DNA of 64,000 nt from Nocardioides sp. CFH 31398 (lineage in GTDB: Bacteria; Actinomycetota; Actinomycetes; Propionibacteriales; Nocardioidaceae), in assembly GCF_022436705.1 (NCBI RefSeq), contig NZ_JAKUHT010000008.1:186001-250000 (forward strand), read 5' to 3'. Each line of letters opens with the position of its first letter. Within the stretch, counting starts at the first letter, position 1. The position numbers and the translations under genes are program-made. Positions 51,033 through 58,920 of the stretch are shown here, piece after piece. Below the pieces are notes generated by a model. The model saw only the letters and a list, made by a program, of their open reading frames with translations. It was not told the DNA's origin and ran no database searches.

Positions 51033-51449
51033 GTGGACGGACACGGACGTCGGGCGGCCCCCGCACCCCTGGTGACCGCGGCCTCGGTCGTCGCGGTCGA
51101 GGCGCTGGTGATGCTCGGCCTCGCGGTGGCCGAGCTGGCCTCGACCGAGGGCGGGCGGTTGCTCCTGGGCCTGACCACCACCCTGTTCTTCCTGCTGTAC
51201 GGCGTCCTGCTGCTGGTGTGCGCGTGGCTCGTGGTGCGCGGCGTCGGCTGGACGCGGGGGCCGATCCTGCTGGCGCAGCTGATCCAGCTGGGGATCGCCT
51301 GGTCGATCCGCGACGTGGTGGGCGCCGGCGTCCTCGTGGTGCTGGTGGTGGTCTCGGCCGTGGTGCTCGCCGGGATGCTCCACCCGGCGTCCCTGCAGTT
51401 CCTCCTCCTCGACGCGGACGACGGCGAGGAGCCAGACCGCGCCGGGTGA
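51033..51449 (+). CDS. small four-helix membrane protein
   Basis: Membrane protein of 138 residues with four hydrophobic segments: LVTAASVVAVEALVMLGLAV, LLLGLTTTLFFLLYGVLLLV, GPILLAQLIQLGIAW and VLVVLVVVSAVVLAGML. It ends in an acidic tail (DADDGEEPD). It is of a kind common in actinobacteria near whiB1 and pdtaS but has no assigned function. GTG 51033 is the only plausible start; TAGGGT about eight bases upstream hints at a leaderless mRNA. Confidence 0.8.
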   Translation: MDGHGRRAAPAPLVTAASVVAVEALVMLGLAVAELASTEGGRLLLGLTTTLFFLLYGVLLLVCAWLVVRGVGWTRGPILLAQLIQLGIAWSIRDVVGAGVLVVLVVVSAVVLAGMLHPASLQFLLLDADDGEEPDRAG

Positions 51450-51467
51450 GGGCGGGGCGGCGAGCCG

Positions 51468-52319
51468 CTAGTCGGCGTCCTGCAGCGACTCCCGCAGCTG
51501 GGTCAGCGTGCGGTTGAGCAGCCGGGAGACGTGCATCTGCGACACGCCGATCTCGGCGGCGATCTGCGTCTGCGTCATGTTCTTGAAGAAGCGGAGCAGG
51601 AGGATCTTCTTCTCCCGCGGCGCCAGGTCGTCGAGCAGCGGCTTGAGCGACTCCCGCACCTCGACGTGCTCCAGGGCGGCGTCCTCGACGCCGAGGCTGT
51701 CGAGCATCGTCGCCGCGCCGTCCTCGGAGGAGTCGGAGGCGTCCAGCGACAGGGTCGCGTAGGCGTTCGCCGACTCCAGGCCCTCGACCACCTCCTCGAC
51801 GCTGCACCCGAGCCGCCCCGCCAGCTCGGAGGCGGTGGGGGAGCGGCCGAGCGACTGGGTGAGCTCGGCGGTCGCGGAGGTGATCTGCATGCGCAGCTCC
51901 TGCAGCCGCCGGGGGACGCGCACCGCCCAGCCCTTGTCGCGGAAGTAGCGCTTGATCTCGCCGATGATCGTGGGGGTGGCGTACGTCGAGAACTCGACGC
52001 CGCGTCCGGTGTCGAAGCGGTCCACGGACTTGATGAGGCCGATCGTGCCGACCTGCACCAGGTCCTCGAACGGCTCCCCGCGGTTGCGGAAGCGCCGGGC
52101 GCAGTGCTCCACGAGCGGCAGGTGGAGCTCCACGAGCGCCTCCCGGGACGCCTGGCGGGCCGCCTCCGAGGCGTCCTCGTCGGCGATCTCGGCGAAGAGC
52201 TCGGCGCTGCGACGACGGACCTCGGCCATCGGGCCCGCGGGAGCGGGGGCCTCGGCGACCTCGGTCGGCTGGGCCGGTGGCGGAGCCTCCTCGACCACCG
52301 GGTCGGCGGGCGGCGTCAC
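51468..52319 (-). CDS. sigF: SigB/SigF family RNA polymerase sigma factor
   Basis: Alternative sigma factor of 283 residues. Regions 2-3 show FEDLVQVGTIGLIKSVDRFD, FSTYATPTIIGEIKRYFRDKGWAVRVPRRLQEL and a region 3 beginning LTQSLGRSPTASELAGRL. Region 4 has LAPREKKILLLRFFKNMTQTQIA and SQMHVSRLLNRTLTQLRE. It would direct general-stress or stationary-phase genes. The first 30 residues are a Pro/Ala-rich extension. GTG 52319 overlaps the upstream anti-sigma gene by four bases. Confidence 0.93.
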   Translation of the reverse strand: MTPPADPVVEEAPPPAQPTEVAEAPAPAGPMAEVRRRSAELFAEIADEDASEAARQASREALVELHLPLVEHCARRFRNRGEPFEDLVQVGTIGLIKSVDRFDTGRGVEFSTYATPTIIGEIKRYFRDKGWAVRVPRRLQELRMQITSATAELTQSLGRSPTASELAGRLGCSVEEVVEGLESANAYATLSLDASDSSEDGAATMLDSLGVEDAALEHVEVRESLKPLLDDLAPREKKILLLRFFKNMTQTQIAAEIGVSQMHVSRLLNRTLTQLRESLQDAD

Positions 52320-52738
52320 GACGTCGCGGAGGACTCGAGGGTCAGGGCGACGGTGACGCGGTCGCCCTCCGCCCACGTGTCGGCGTCCGAGGCGAGGGTG
52401 CTGAGCACCTGCCACGCGAAGCCCTCGCGGTCGGGCGCCTGCGCCCCCTCGGCGCCGTCCAGCGAGATCGACACCCGGACGAGGCCGGGCGTGAGGCTGA
52501 AGGCGCAGTGCAGGTCGGCGCCGGGCCGGGCCGACTCCAGCAGCAGGGCGCACGCCTCGCTGACGGCGATGCGGAGGTCCTCGATGTCGTCGATCGGGAA
52601 GTCGAGCCGCGCGGCCAGTCCCGCCGTCGCCGTGCGCACCACCGAGACGAAGGCACCGTCCGCCGGGACCCGGAGCTCGACGTCGGGCCGGGCCTCGCCG
52701 GTGAGCGTCGTCCCCGTCGGGACACCGGTGTGCGTCAT
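52316..52738 (-). CDS. RsbW/UsfX-like anti-sigma factor (GHKL fold)
   Basis: Protein of 140 residues with the SpoIIAB/RsbW GHKL fold: FVSVVRTATAGLAARLDFPIDDIEDLRIAVSEAC is the helix pair leading to the N-box. The N-box Asn of true kinases is replaced (VSEACALLLES), and the glycine-rich ATP-lid is not recognisable. So it may bind sigma-F without classic kinase activity, as proposed for mycobacterial UsfX-like proteins. ATG 52738 is used. It overlaps sigF by four bases, so sigma and anti-sigma are made in balance. No anti-anti-sigma gene is beside it. Confidence 0.86.
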   Translation of the reverse strand: MTHTGVPTGTTLTGEARPDVELRVPADGAFVSVVRTATAGLAARLDFPIDDIEDLRIAVSEACALLLESARPGADLHCAFSLTPGLVRVSISLDGAEGAQAPDREGFAWQVLSTLASDADTWAEGDRVTVALTLESSATS

Positions 52739-52778
52739 GCGCGTCAGCGTAGCCCCGCGGCGCCGCCCGTCGGGGGCG

Positions 52779-54053
52779 TCACCGCGTGCAGTCCTGCTTC
52801 TGGGCGTAGGGGCCCGTGTAGACGTCGAGGCAGCCGGTGCGCTGCAGGACGGTGCCGTCGCTGGACACGACGAGGCTCCCGACGCTGCGCGAGGTGGGCG
52901 CGAGCGAGACGCGCTCGCGGATCTCGCCACCGGTCTGCCAGATCCGCGCCCGCGAGCGGGCGACGACGTCGATGGTGCGGGCGTCGACCTGGATGCTGCC
53001 GTCGGCGAGGACGTCGCCGACGATGAAGTCGGTGCGGCCGTTGCCGGCGTACCCGCCGTGGGTGATCTGCACCGGGCCGGGACCGCGCTTGACGGCGGTG
53101 AAGTCGTGGACCTCGCCGGCGAGGTAGAGGTCGGCCCCGTGGCGGACCATCGACTGCCAGATCGGCGAGCTCTCGCCGTACGCCGTGGTCGGGCCCCCGC
53201 CCCCGCGCCGGCGCACCGGCTCGAGGATCGGGAAGTGGCCCTGGACGATGATCGTCGTCTCCTCGGGGGCCTCCGCGAGCACGCGGTCGAACCAGGCGAG
53301 CTGACCACCGTCGACGGTGACGTCGATCGCGCCGTCGACCTTGTCGAACCAGTCGACGGTCACGAGCAGCACCCGGCCGCCGTCGAGGTACTTCGCGTAC
53401 GCCGAGTCCTCCTGCGGCGTGCCGACCGGGCGCATCGGGTAGCGCGGCGTGCCGTCGGGCCGCCGGGTGAAGTGCTCGGCGAAGAGGTCCTTGTAGGTGT
53501 CGTACGCCGCGAGCTGGGTCGCCCCGGCCTTCCACGGGTTGTCGCCCATCTCGTGGTCGCCGACGGCGGTGCGCACCCGCCAGGCGGGCACGCCCGCGTC
53601 GGTCCAGAACTCCAGCCACTGCGGGTAGTAGGTCTCCCCGGCGCGGCGCACCCGGGCGATGCGCTCGGGGATGGTGCGGCCCGGGCCGAAGGTGCCGGTG
53701 TCACCGCGGTCGTAGTGCCAGCGCCCGTTCACCATGTCGCCGGCGACGAGGTAGGTGTCGGCCTCGAAGTCCGCGAGCTGGCCGAACAGGTTCTGCGTGG
53801 TCTCCGCCCATCGCGGGGACCACGAGTTCGGCGCCCCGACGGTGTAGTAGCCCGACGTGGACACGTCGCCGATGTCGGCGTTGAACAGGTCCGGGGCCGA
53901 CAGGAAGCGGAACGGCTCGCGGTAGGGGTCGTCCGCCTGCTCGACCGTCGCGGACAGGGCCGGCGCGGCGGGGGCGCCCGGGGTCGCGGCGAGGGCGAGC
54001 GCGGTGGCGGCGACGAGCGTCGTCAGGGCGCGCGAGAACACGGTGGTGCGCAT
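52779..54053 (-). CDS. secreted metallophosphoesterase
   Basis: Predicted secreted phosphoesterase of 424 residues. The signal peptide is MRTTVFSRALTTLVAATALA, with a cleavage zone near APAAP. Metal-binding blocks are visible: LVAGDMVNGRWHYD, the GDHE variant in VGDHEMGDN (usual GNHE), QGHFPILEP, and GEVHDF in place of GHxH. Two of these changes are conservative and metal binding is still likely. The substrate is unknown; nucleotides or phospholipids are possible. ATG 54053 follows AGGAG. Confidence 0.87.
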   Translation of the reverse strand: MRTTVFSRALTTLVAATALALAATPGAPAAPALSATVEQADDPYREPFRFLSAPDLFNADIGDVSTSGYYTVGAPNSWSPRWAETTQNLFGQLADFEADTYLVAGDMVNGRWHYDRGDTGTFGPGRTIPERIARVRRAGETYYPQWLEFWTDAGVPAWRVRTAVGDHEMGDNPWKAGATQLAAYDTYKDLFAEHFTRRPDGTPRYPMRPVGTPQEDSAYAKYLDGGRVLLVTVDWFDKVDGAIDVTVDGGQLAWFDRVLAEAPEETTIIVQGHFPILEPVRRRGGGGPTTAYGESSPIWQSMVRHGADLYLAGEVHDFTAVKRGPGPVQITHGGYAGNGRTDFIVGDVLADGSIQVDARTIDVVARSRARIWQTGGEIRERVSLAPTSRSVGSLVVSSDGTVLQRTGCLDVYTGPYAQKQDCTR

Positions 54054-54191
54054 GAGGGCTCCTGCGAACGAGCGGGTGTGGGGTGCCTGCCCGAGAGTGG
54101 TTCGAGGGTAGGAGCAGACACGCCCCCGTCGCTGCGGAACGCAAGAATTGCTCAAGGCCCGTCCGGGCCGCCGGCAGGACGACGGACGCCG

Positions 54192-54207
54192 CCCCGGCCC
54201 ACCGGGG
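54192..54207 (-). terminator. hairpin downstream of sodN
   Basis: CCCCGG and CCGGGG form a six-pair stem with a four-base loop, extended by GCCG/CGGC outside with two unpaired bases. It lies 66-81 bases after the sodN stop. The rest of the 219-base gap (54054-54272) holds the AT-richer promoter region of the phosphoesterase. Confidence 0.45.
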
Positions 54208-54272
54208 TACGGCGGTCCGGGACGGCGTCCTGGGGTCGTGCGGCGGGCGCGGGGCCCGCGGGGAGGAGGGGC

Positions 54273-54674
54273 TCAGCCCTTCTTGGTCTCCCAGAAGATC
54301 TCGGCGATCTCGTCGATCTTCGCCAGCAGCTGGTCGGCGACGTCGGCGTCGAGGGAGCCCTTGGCGCCGCTGGCGCCGGCGAGCTTCGTCGCCTCGTTCA
54401 CGAGCACGTGGAGCTGCGGGTACTTCTCGAAGTGCGGGGGCTTGAAGTAGTCGGTCCACAGCACCCAGAGGTGGTGCTTGACCAGCTCGGCGCGCTGCTC
54501 CTTGATGAGGATCGCGCGGGTGCGGAAGTCCGGGTCGTCGTTGTCGGCGACCTTGGCGATGATCCCCTTGATCGACTCGGCCTCGATGCGGGCCTGGGCG
54601 GGGTCGTACACGCCGCAGGGCAGGTCGCAGTGGGCGGAGACCTCGACGGTCGGGGCGAGCAGGCGAGCGAACAT
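54273..54674 (-). CDS. sodN: nickel superoxide dismutase
   Basis: Ni-SOD precursor of 133 residues; it disproportionates superoxide. A 14-residue leader ending VSA is followed by the Ni-hook HCDLPCGVYDP, where mature His1, Cys2 and Cys6 bind nickel after cleavage. The helical body includes RAILIKEQRAELVKHHLWVLWTDYFKPPHFEKYPQL, cited here only as the KHHLWVLWTDYFKPPH segment, typical of SodN. ATG 54674 has GAGGAG upstream. The maturation protease is divergent, 58 bases away. Confidence 0.96.
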   Translation of the reverse strand: MFARLLAPTVEVSAHCDLPCGVYDPAQARIEAESIKGIIAKVADNDDPDFRTRAILIKEQRAELVKHHLWVLWTDYFKPPHFEKYPQLHVLVNEATKLAGASGAKGSLDADVADQLLAKIDEIAEIFWETKKG

Positions 54675-54707
54675 ACGGTGCTCCTCACGTGGTGCTTGGG
54701 GTGGCGG

Positions 54708-54720
54708 GCTGATCATCAGC
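54708..54720. promoter_or_regulatory. palindrome between sodN and sodX
   Basis: GCTGAT-C-ATCAGC is a perfect inverted repeat with a one-base centre, midway between the divergent sodN and sodX starts. It is a good operator candidate for joint control. It does not match the Streptomyces Nur box that I know, so the regulator is unknown. Confidence 0.5.
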
Positions 54721-54732
54721 GACAGTACCCCT

Positions 54733-55074
54733 GTGCCACCCCCCTCATCGCCCCGCTCCCTGACACCGTTCGGGTTCGCGCGCGTCCGGGGCGACTCCAT
54801 GCGTCCCGGGCTGCGTCCCGGGGACCTGCTCCTGGTCCGGTACGGCGCCCGCGTGCGACCCGGCGCGGTGGTGCTGGCCCGCTTCGCCGACGGCACGCTC
54901 GCCGTGAAGCGCGCCGCGGAGCGCCGCCCCACGCGGACGGGGGAGGAGGGCTGGTGGCTGCTCTCCGACGCCCCGGACGTGGGCGTCGACTCCCGGCACC
55001 GCGGCCCGGTGCCTGCCGTGGACGTGACGGGGGTCGCACTGGTGCGGGTGTGGCCGCGCCCGCGTCCCGTGTAA
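54733..55074 (+). CDS. sodX: SodX-type Ni-SOD maturation peptidase (S26-like)
   Basis: Small signal-peptidase-like protein of 113 residues. The catalytic Ser is in RVRGDSMRPGLRPGDLLLV and the general-base Lys in DGTLAVKRAAERR. The closing strands VPAVDVTGVALVRVWPR match SodX/CGxPase proteins. It should cleave the SodN leader to expose His1. It lacks a transmembrane anchor, as expected for cytoplasmic maturation. GTG 54733 is inferred from the typical short N-terminus; other starts are frame shadows of the sodN control region. Confidence 0.85.
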   Translation: MPPPSSPRSLTPFGFARVRGDSMRPGLRPGDLLLVRYGARVRPGAVVLARFADGTLAVKRAAERRPTRTGEEGWWLLSDAPDVGVDSRHRGPVPAVDVTGVALVRVWPRPRPV

Positions 55075-55167
55075 GACTCGGAGGTCACAGGGAGACCCCC
55101 GCACGACCCGCGCCCGACGATCGGCACACCCCGCCGTGGCGCAGCCTCGATCAGAGAGCCCTCAGCG

Positions 55168-56406
55168 ATGACTCCCACGCACGCCGACCTCGCCCGACCC
55201 GCCGACTCCGGCGCCGGGACCCCGACACCCACCCCCGCCGACCACCCGTTCGCGGGGGACCCGGTCTTCGACCTGCACCTCGGGGGCAAGCTCCAGACGG
55301 TGTCGACCTCCCCGCTGCGCGACGCCGCCGACCTCTCGCTCGCCTACACGCCCGGCGTGGCCCGGGTGTGCGAGGCGATCGCCGCGGACCCCGCGCTGAC
55401 GTCGAGCTACACCTGGGTGCCCAACACCGTCGCCGTCGTCACCGACGGCACCGCCGTCCTCGGCCTCGGCGACATCGGCCCCGCCGCCGCGATGCCCGTG
55501 ATGGAGGGCAAGGCGGTGCTCTTCAAGGAGTTCGGCGGCGTGGACGCCGTCCCGATCTGCCTCGACACCACCGACGTCGAGGAGATCGTCGAGACGGTGG
55601 CGCGGATGGCGCCCAGCTTCGGCGGCATCAACCTCGAGGACATCTCGGCCCCCCGCTGCTTCGAGATCGAGCAGCGCCTGGCCGCGCGGCTCGACGTCCC
55701 GGTCTTCCACGACGACCAGCACGGCACGGCGGTCGTCGTGCTCGCGGCGCTGGTCAACGCACTCCGCCTCACCGGCCGGGACGCCGCCACCACGAGGGTC
55801 GTGATCGCCGGCGCCGGGGCGGCCGGCGTGGCCTGCGCGAAGATCCTGCTGGCGGCCGGCGTGGACGACCTGGTCGTCACCGACCGTCGTGGTGTCCTGC
55901 GCACCGGTCGTGAGGGCATGACCCCGGTGAAGGCGGAGCTGGCCGCCATCACCGCCGACCGCACCGGCCGGTCGGGCTCCCTGGACGACGCCCTCGACGG
56001 CGCCGACGTCTTCATCGGCGTGTCCGGCGGAGCGGTGGGGGAGTCCTCGATCGCGCGGATGGCCCCCGACGCCCTGGTGTTCGCGCTGGCGAACCCGACG
56101 CCCGAGGTGCACCCGGAGGTGGCGCACCGGCACGCCCGCGTCGTGGCGACGGGTCGGTCGGACTTCCCGAACCAGATCAACAACGTGCTGGCCTTCCCCG
56201 GGATCTTCCGCGGCGCGCTCGACGTCCGGGCGACCGGGGTCGACGAGTCCATGAAGGTCGCCGCGGCCATGGCCATCGCCGACCTCGTGGGCGACGACCT
56301 GGCGGAGGACTACGTCATCCCCTCGCCGTTCGACCCCCGCGTCGCGCCGGCGGTCGCGGCCGCGGTCGCCGCCGCTGCCCGGACGGCGGGTCTCGCTCGG
56401 CGCTGA
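55168..56406 (+). CDS. NAD(P)-dependent malic enzyme
   Basis: Malic enzyme of 412 residues that decarboxylates malate to pyruvate. The catalytic Tyr/Lys region is SLAYTPGVARVCEAIA and MEGKAVLFKEFGGVDAVPI. The divalent-metal Glu/Asp lie in GGINLEDISAPRCFEIE and FHDDQHGTA. The Rossmann motif is VIAGAGAAGVACAKIL near residue 210. The length is that of the short bacterial form without a phosphotransacetylase domain. ATG 55168 begins a Pro/Thr-rich 25-residue N-terminus. A quinone-oxidoreductase gene starts 19 bases after the stop. Confidence 0.94.
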   Translation: MTPTHADLARPADSGAGTPTPTPADHPFAGDPVFDLHLGGKLQTVSTSPLRDAADLSLAYTPGVARVCEAIAADPALTSSYTWVPNTVAVVTDGTAVLGLGDIGPAAAMPVMEGKAVLFKEFGGVDAVPICLDTTDVEEIVETVARMAPSFGGINLEDISAPRCFEIEQRLAARLDVPVFHDDQHGTAVVVLAALVNALRLTGRDAATTRVVIAGAGAAGVACAKILLAAGVDDLVVTDRRGVLRTGREGMTPVKAELAAITADRTGRSGSLDDALDGADVFIGVSGGAVGESSIARMAPDALVFALANPTPEVHPEVAHRHARVVATGRSDFPNQINNVLAFPGIFRGALDVRATGVDESMKVAAAMAIADLVGDDLAEDYVIPSPFDPRVAPAVAAAVAAAARTAGLARR

Positions 56407-56425
56407 GGTCGGTAACGTCACTCAC

Positions 56426-57394
56426 ATGTTCGCCGTCTACGCCGAGTCCTTCTCCTCCGACGACCCGCTGTCCGCCCTGTCGACGGGTGAGCGGCCCGAG
56501 CCCGAGGTCCCCGAGGGGTGGACCACGATCACGGTCAAGGCCGCCTCGCTGAACCACCACGACCTGTTCTCCCTGCGCGGCGTCGGCCTCAAGCAGGAGG
56601 CGTTGCCGATGATCCTCGGCTGCGACGCGGCGGGGCTCGACGAGGACGGCAACGAGGTCGTCGTCCACGCGGTCGTCTCGGACCCGGCCTGGACCGGCGA
56701 CGAGACCCTCGACCCGAGGCGGTCGCTGCTGTCGGAGCGCTACCAGGGCACGCTCGCCGAGCGCGTCGCCGTGCCCAGGGCGAACGTCGTCCCCAAGCCC
56801 TCCTCGCTGTCCTTCGAGGAGGCGGCGTGCCTGCCCACCGCGTGGCTCACCGCGTACCGGATGCTGTTCGGGCAGGGCGAACTCAAGGCCGGCGACACCG
56901 TGCTCGTGCAGGGCGCCGGCGGCGGTGTCGCGACGGCGCTGATCACGCTGGCGCGCGCGGGCGGGCTGAAGGTCCTCGCCACCAGCCGCGACGAGACCAA
57001 GCGCTCCCGGGCGCTCGAGCTCGGCGCCCACGAGGTCTACGAGTCCAACGAGCGGCTGCCCGGCAAGGTCGACGCGGTCATGGAGACCGTCGGCAGGGCC
57101 ACCTGGTCGCACTCCGTGCGGTCCCTGCGACCCGGCGGCAAGATCGTCATCTCCGGCACCACCTCGGGCCCCAAGGTGGACGACGCCGAGCTCACCCGCA
57201 TCTTCTTCCTCCAGCTGTCGGTCATCGGCTCCACGATGGGCACGCGCGCCGAGCTGGCCTCGCTGGTGCAGATGCTCGACGCGACGGGTGCCCGGCCGCT
57301 GATCGACCGGACCCTCCCGCTCACCGACGCCCGCGAGGGATTCTCGGCGATGCTCGAGGGCGACATCTTCGGCAAGATCGTCTTCACGGCCTGA
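56426..57394 (+). CDS. zinc-binding-type medium-chain dehydrogenase/reductase
   Basis: MDR protein of 322 residues resembling quinone oxidoreductases. The GroES-like N-terminus has VKAASLNHHDLFSLRGVGL and GCDAAGLDEDGNEV. The nucleotide-binding part has VLVQGAGGGVATALITLA near residue 157 and TSRDETKRSRALELGAHEV. Zinc ligands of classical alcohol dehydrogenases are absent. NADPH should be the cofactor. TGATG links it to the SDR gene, so the two are co-translated. Both may act on related carbonyl substrates. Confidence 0.9.
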   Translation: MFAVYAESFSSDDPLSALSTGERPEPEVPEGWTTITVKAASLNHHDLFSLRGVGLKQEALPMILGCDAAGLDEDGNEVVVHAVVSDPAWTGDETLDPRRSLLSERYQGTLAERVAVPRANVVPKPSSLSFEEAACLPTAWLTAYRMLFGQGELKAGDTVLVQGAGGGVATALITLARAGGLKVLATSRDETKRSRALELGAHEVYESNERLPGKVDAVMETVGRATWSHSVRSLRPGGKIVISGTTSGPKVDDAELTRIFFLQLSVIGSTMGTRAELASLVQMLDATGARPLIDRTLPLTDAREGFSAMLEGDIFGKIVFTA

Positions 57395-58068
57395 TGGGCG
57401 TCCACCTCCTCACCGGTGCCGGCTCCGGCATCGGTGAGCTCGTCGCCCGCGCCCTGCACGACCGCGGTGACGAGCTGTGGCTCCTCGCGCGCTCGCCGGA
57501 GCGCGCGGAGGAGCTCGCCGCCGCGTTCGAGGGCGCACGGACGCTGGTGGCCGACCTCGCGGACGCCTCCGCGGTGTCCGCTCTCGAGGTCCCGCCGGCG
57601 GTGGACGGCGTCGTGCACTCGGCCGGCGTGGTCGACGTGGGGCCGCTGACCGACACCGACCCCGCCGACCTCGAGCGGGCGGTCGCGGTCAACCTCGTCG
57701 CGCCCATGGTGCTCAGCCGGCTCGTCGTGCCGGCCGTACGACGGGCCCGGGGCACGCACGTCTTCGTGAACTCGGGCTCGGGACTGCGCGCCAAGGCCGA
57801 CTGGGCGTCGTACAACGCCTCGAAGTTCGGGCTGCGGGGCTTCGCCGACGCCCTGCGCAGCGAGGAGGCCGGGCACGGCGTGCGGGTCACGACCGTCTAC
57901 CCGGGACGCGTGGCCACGCCGATGCAGGAGCGGGTGCACGCCGCCGAGGGCGCGTCGTACGACGCGTCGCGGTGGATCCGCCCGGAGACCGTCGCGGCCC
58001 AGGTCGTCGCCGTCCTCGACCTGGCCGAGGACGCGACCATCCCGGACCTGACGATCTCGCCGCGCTAG
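57394..58068 (+). CDS. short-chain dehydrogenase/reductase
   Basis: SDR of 224 residues. The cofactor motif is LLTGAGSGIGELVARAL near residue 5. The catalytic Ser is in FVNSGSGLRAK, and the Tyr/Lys pair is in ASYNASKFGLRG near residue 146. The N-terminal ARSPERAEEL segment favours NADP(H). ATG 57394 shares a base with the TGA of the preceding gene. It is convergent with a TetR gene 24 bases away. Confidence 0.92.
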   Translation: MGVHLLTGAGSGIGELVARALHDRGDELWLLARSPERAEELAAAFEGARTLVADLADASAVSALEVPPAVDGVVHSAGVVDVGPLTDTDPADLERAVAVNLVAPMVLSRLVVPAVRRARGTHVFVNSGSGLRAKADWASYNASKFGLRGFADALRSEEAGHGVRVTTVYPGRVATPMQERVHAAEGASYDASRWIRPETVAAQVVAVLDLAEDATIPDLTISPR

Positions 58069-58092
58069 TCGCCCGGCCGGGCGCTCGGCGTC

Positions 58093-58731
58093 CTAGCCCT
58101 GCGACTTCCAGTTCAGCGCGCCGACGAGGACCATCCGCAGCTGGGTGCGGGCCTGGTCCTTGATGTCGGTGGTGACCTCGGGCCGCCCCGCGAGGATGAG
58201 CGCCTCGGCGGTCGCGACCATCGAGGTCACCATCAGCTTCGACAGCACGCGCAGGTCGTCGCTGGACCACGCCTCGGTGCCGGGGATGCGGGCGATGTCG
58301 GTCGCGAGCTCGCGCTCGACGAGCTCGATCTGGTGCCGCACGGCCTCCCGGACGGCCGGCGGGCCGGCGACGCGCTCGCGGGCGATGAAGCCGAAGTGCG
58401 CACGGCGGACCTCGACGTGTTCGGCCAGGACGTCGACGGAGGCGTCGATGAGCTGCTTGAGCGACGGCTCCGGACGACGGACGTCGCGCAGCACCGCCCG
58501 CAGGGACACGAACGACTCGTCGACCAGCTCGAGGCCGAGGGCCTCGATCGAGGCGAAGTGGCGGTAGAAGGCCGTCGGCACGATGCCGACCTCCTTGGCG
58601 ACCTGGCGCAGCGACACCGCGACGAGGCTGGTGTCGGCAGACAGGTCCAGAGCCGTGTCGAGGATGGCGCGGCGGGTGCGCTCCTTGCGCTCGACACGGC
58701 TCAGCGAACCCTCCCCGAGCGCCGAAGCCAT
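58093..58731 (-). CDS. TetR-family regulator of the desaturase operon
   Basis: Repressor of 212 residues. The helix-turn-helix is RRAILDTALDL then SLRQVAKEVGIVPTAFYRHF near residues 20-60. The middle holds SLKQLIDASVDVLAEHVEVRRAHFGFIARERV, a pattern of FabR/DesT-type regulators that sense acyl-CoA saturation. It is divergent from a ferredoxin reductase and acyl-CoA desaturase operon, and two palindromes lie between. So it likely adjusts unsaturation of membrane lipids. ATG 58731 is the start used. Confidence 0.9.
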   Translation of the reverse strand: MASALGEGSLSRVERKERTRRAILDTALDLSADTSLVAVSLRQVAKEVGIVPTAFYRHFASIEALGLELVDESFVSLRAVLRDVRRPEPSLKQLIDASVDVLAEHVEVRRAHFGFIARERVAGPPAVREAVRHQIELVERELATDIARIPGTEAWSSDDLRVLSKLMVTSMVATAEALILAGRPEVTTDIKDQARTQLRMVLVGALNWKSQG

Positions 58732-58754
58732 TGCACCAGTCTAGGAGTTAGGGC

Positions 58755-58885
58755 GTGAGGTGGACCACCTCACTGCACGACTGTGCACCGAGGTGTGGAC
58801 GGAGTCACACAGGTGTGGCCACGGACACCGGTTGAGCCCGTTGACGGGCACATCCAGCGTTGCCACACTGAGAGTACAGACGTAC
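58755..58885. promoter_or_regulatory. two operator-like palindromes upstream of the desaturase operon
   Basis: A perfect inverted repeat, GTGAGGTGG-A-CCACCTCAC, lies at 58755-58773, 24 bases before the TetR start. A second, GTAC-AGAC-GTAC, lies at 58874-58885, about 36 bases before the reductase start. They differ in sequence, so they may serve two regulators or two modes. The 189-base gap has no gene. Confidence 0.6.
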
Positions 58886-58920
58886 ACCGAACCCGACAGG
58901 CACCAGGGGGAAGACCGATC

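Noticed and set aside
51531..55913. 1460-codon open frame on the plus strand
   Set aside because: It runs antisense to or out of frame with sigF, rsbW, the phosphoesterase, sodN and malic enzyme. It is a product of high GC content, with His/Arg-rich low-complexity translation.
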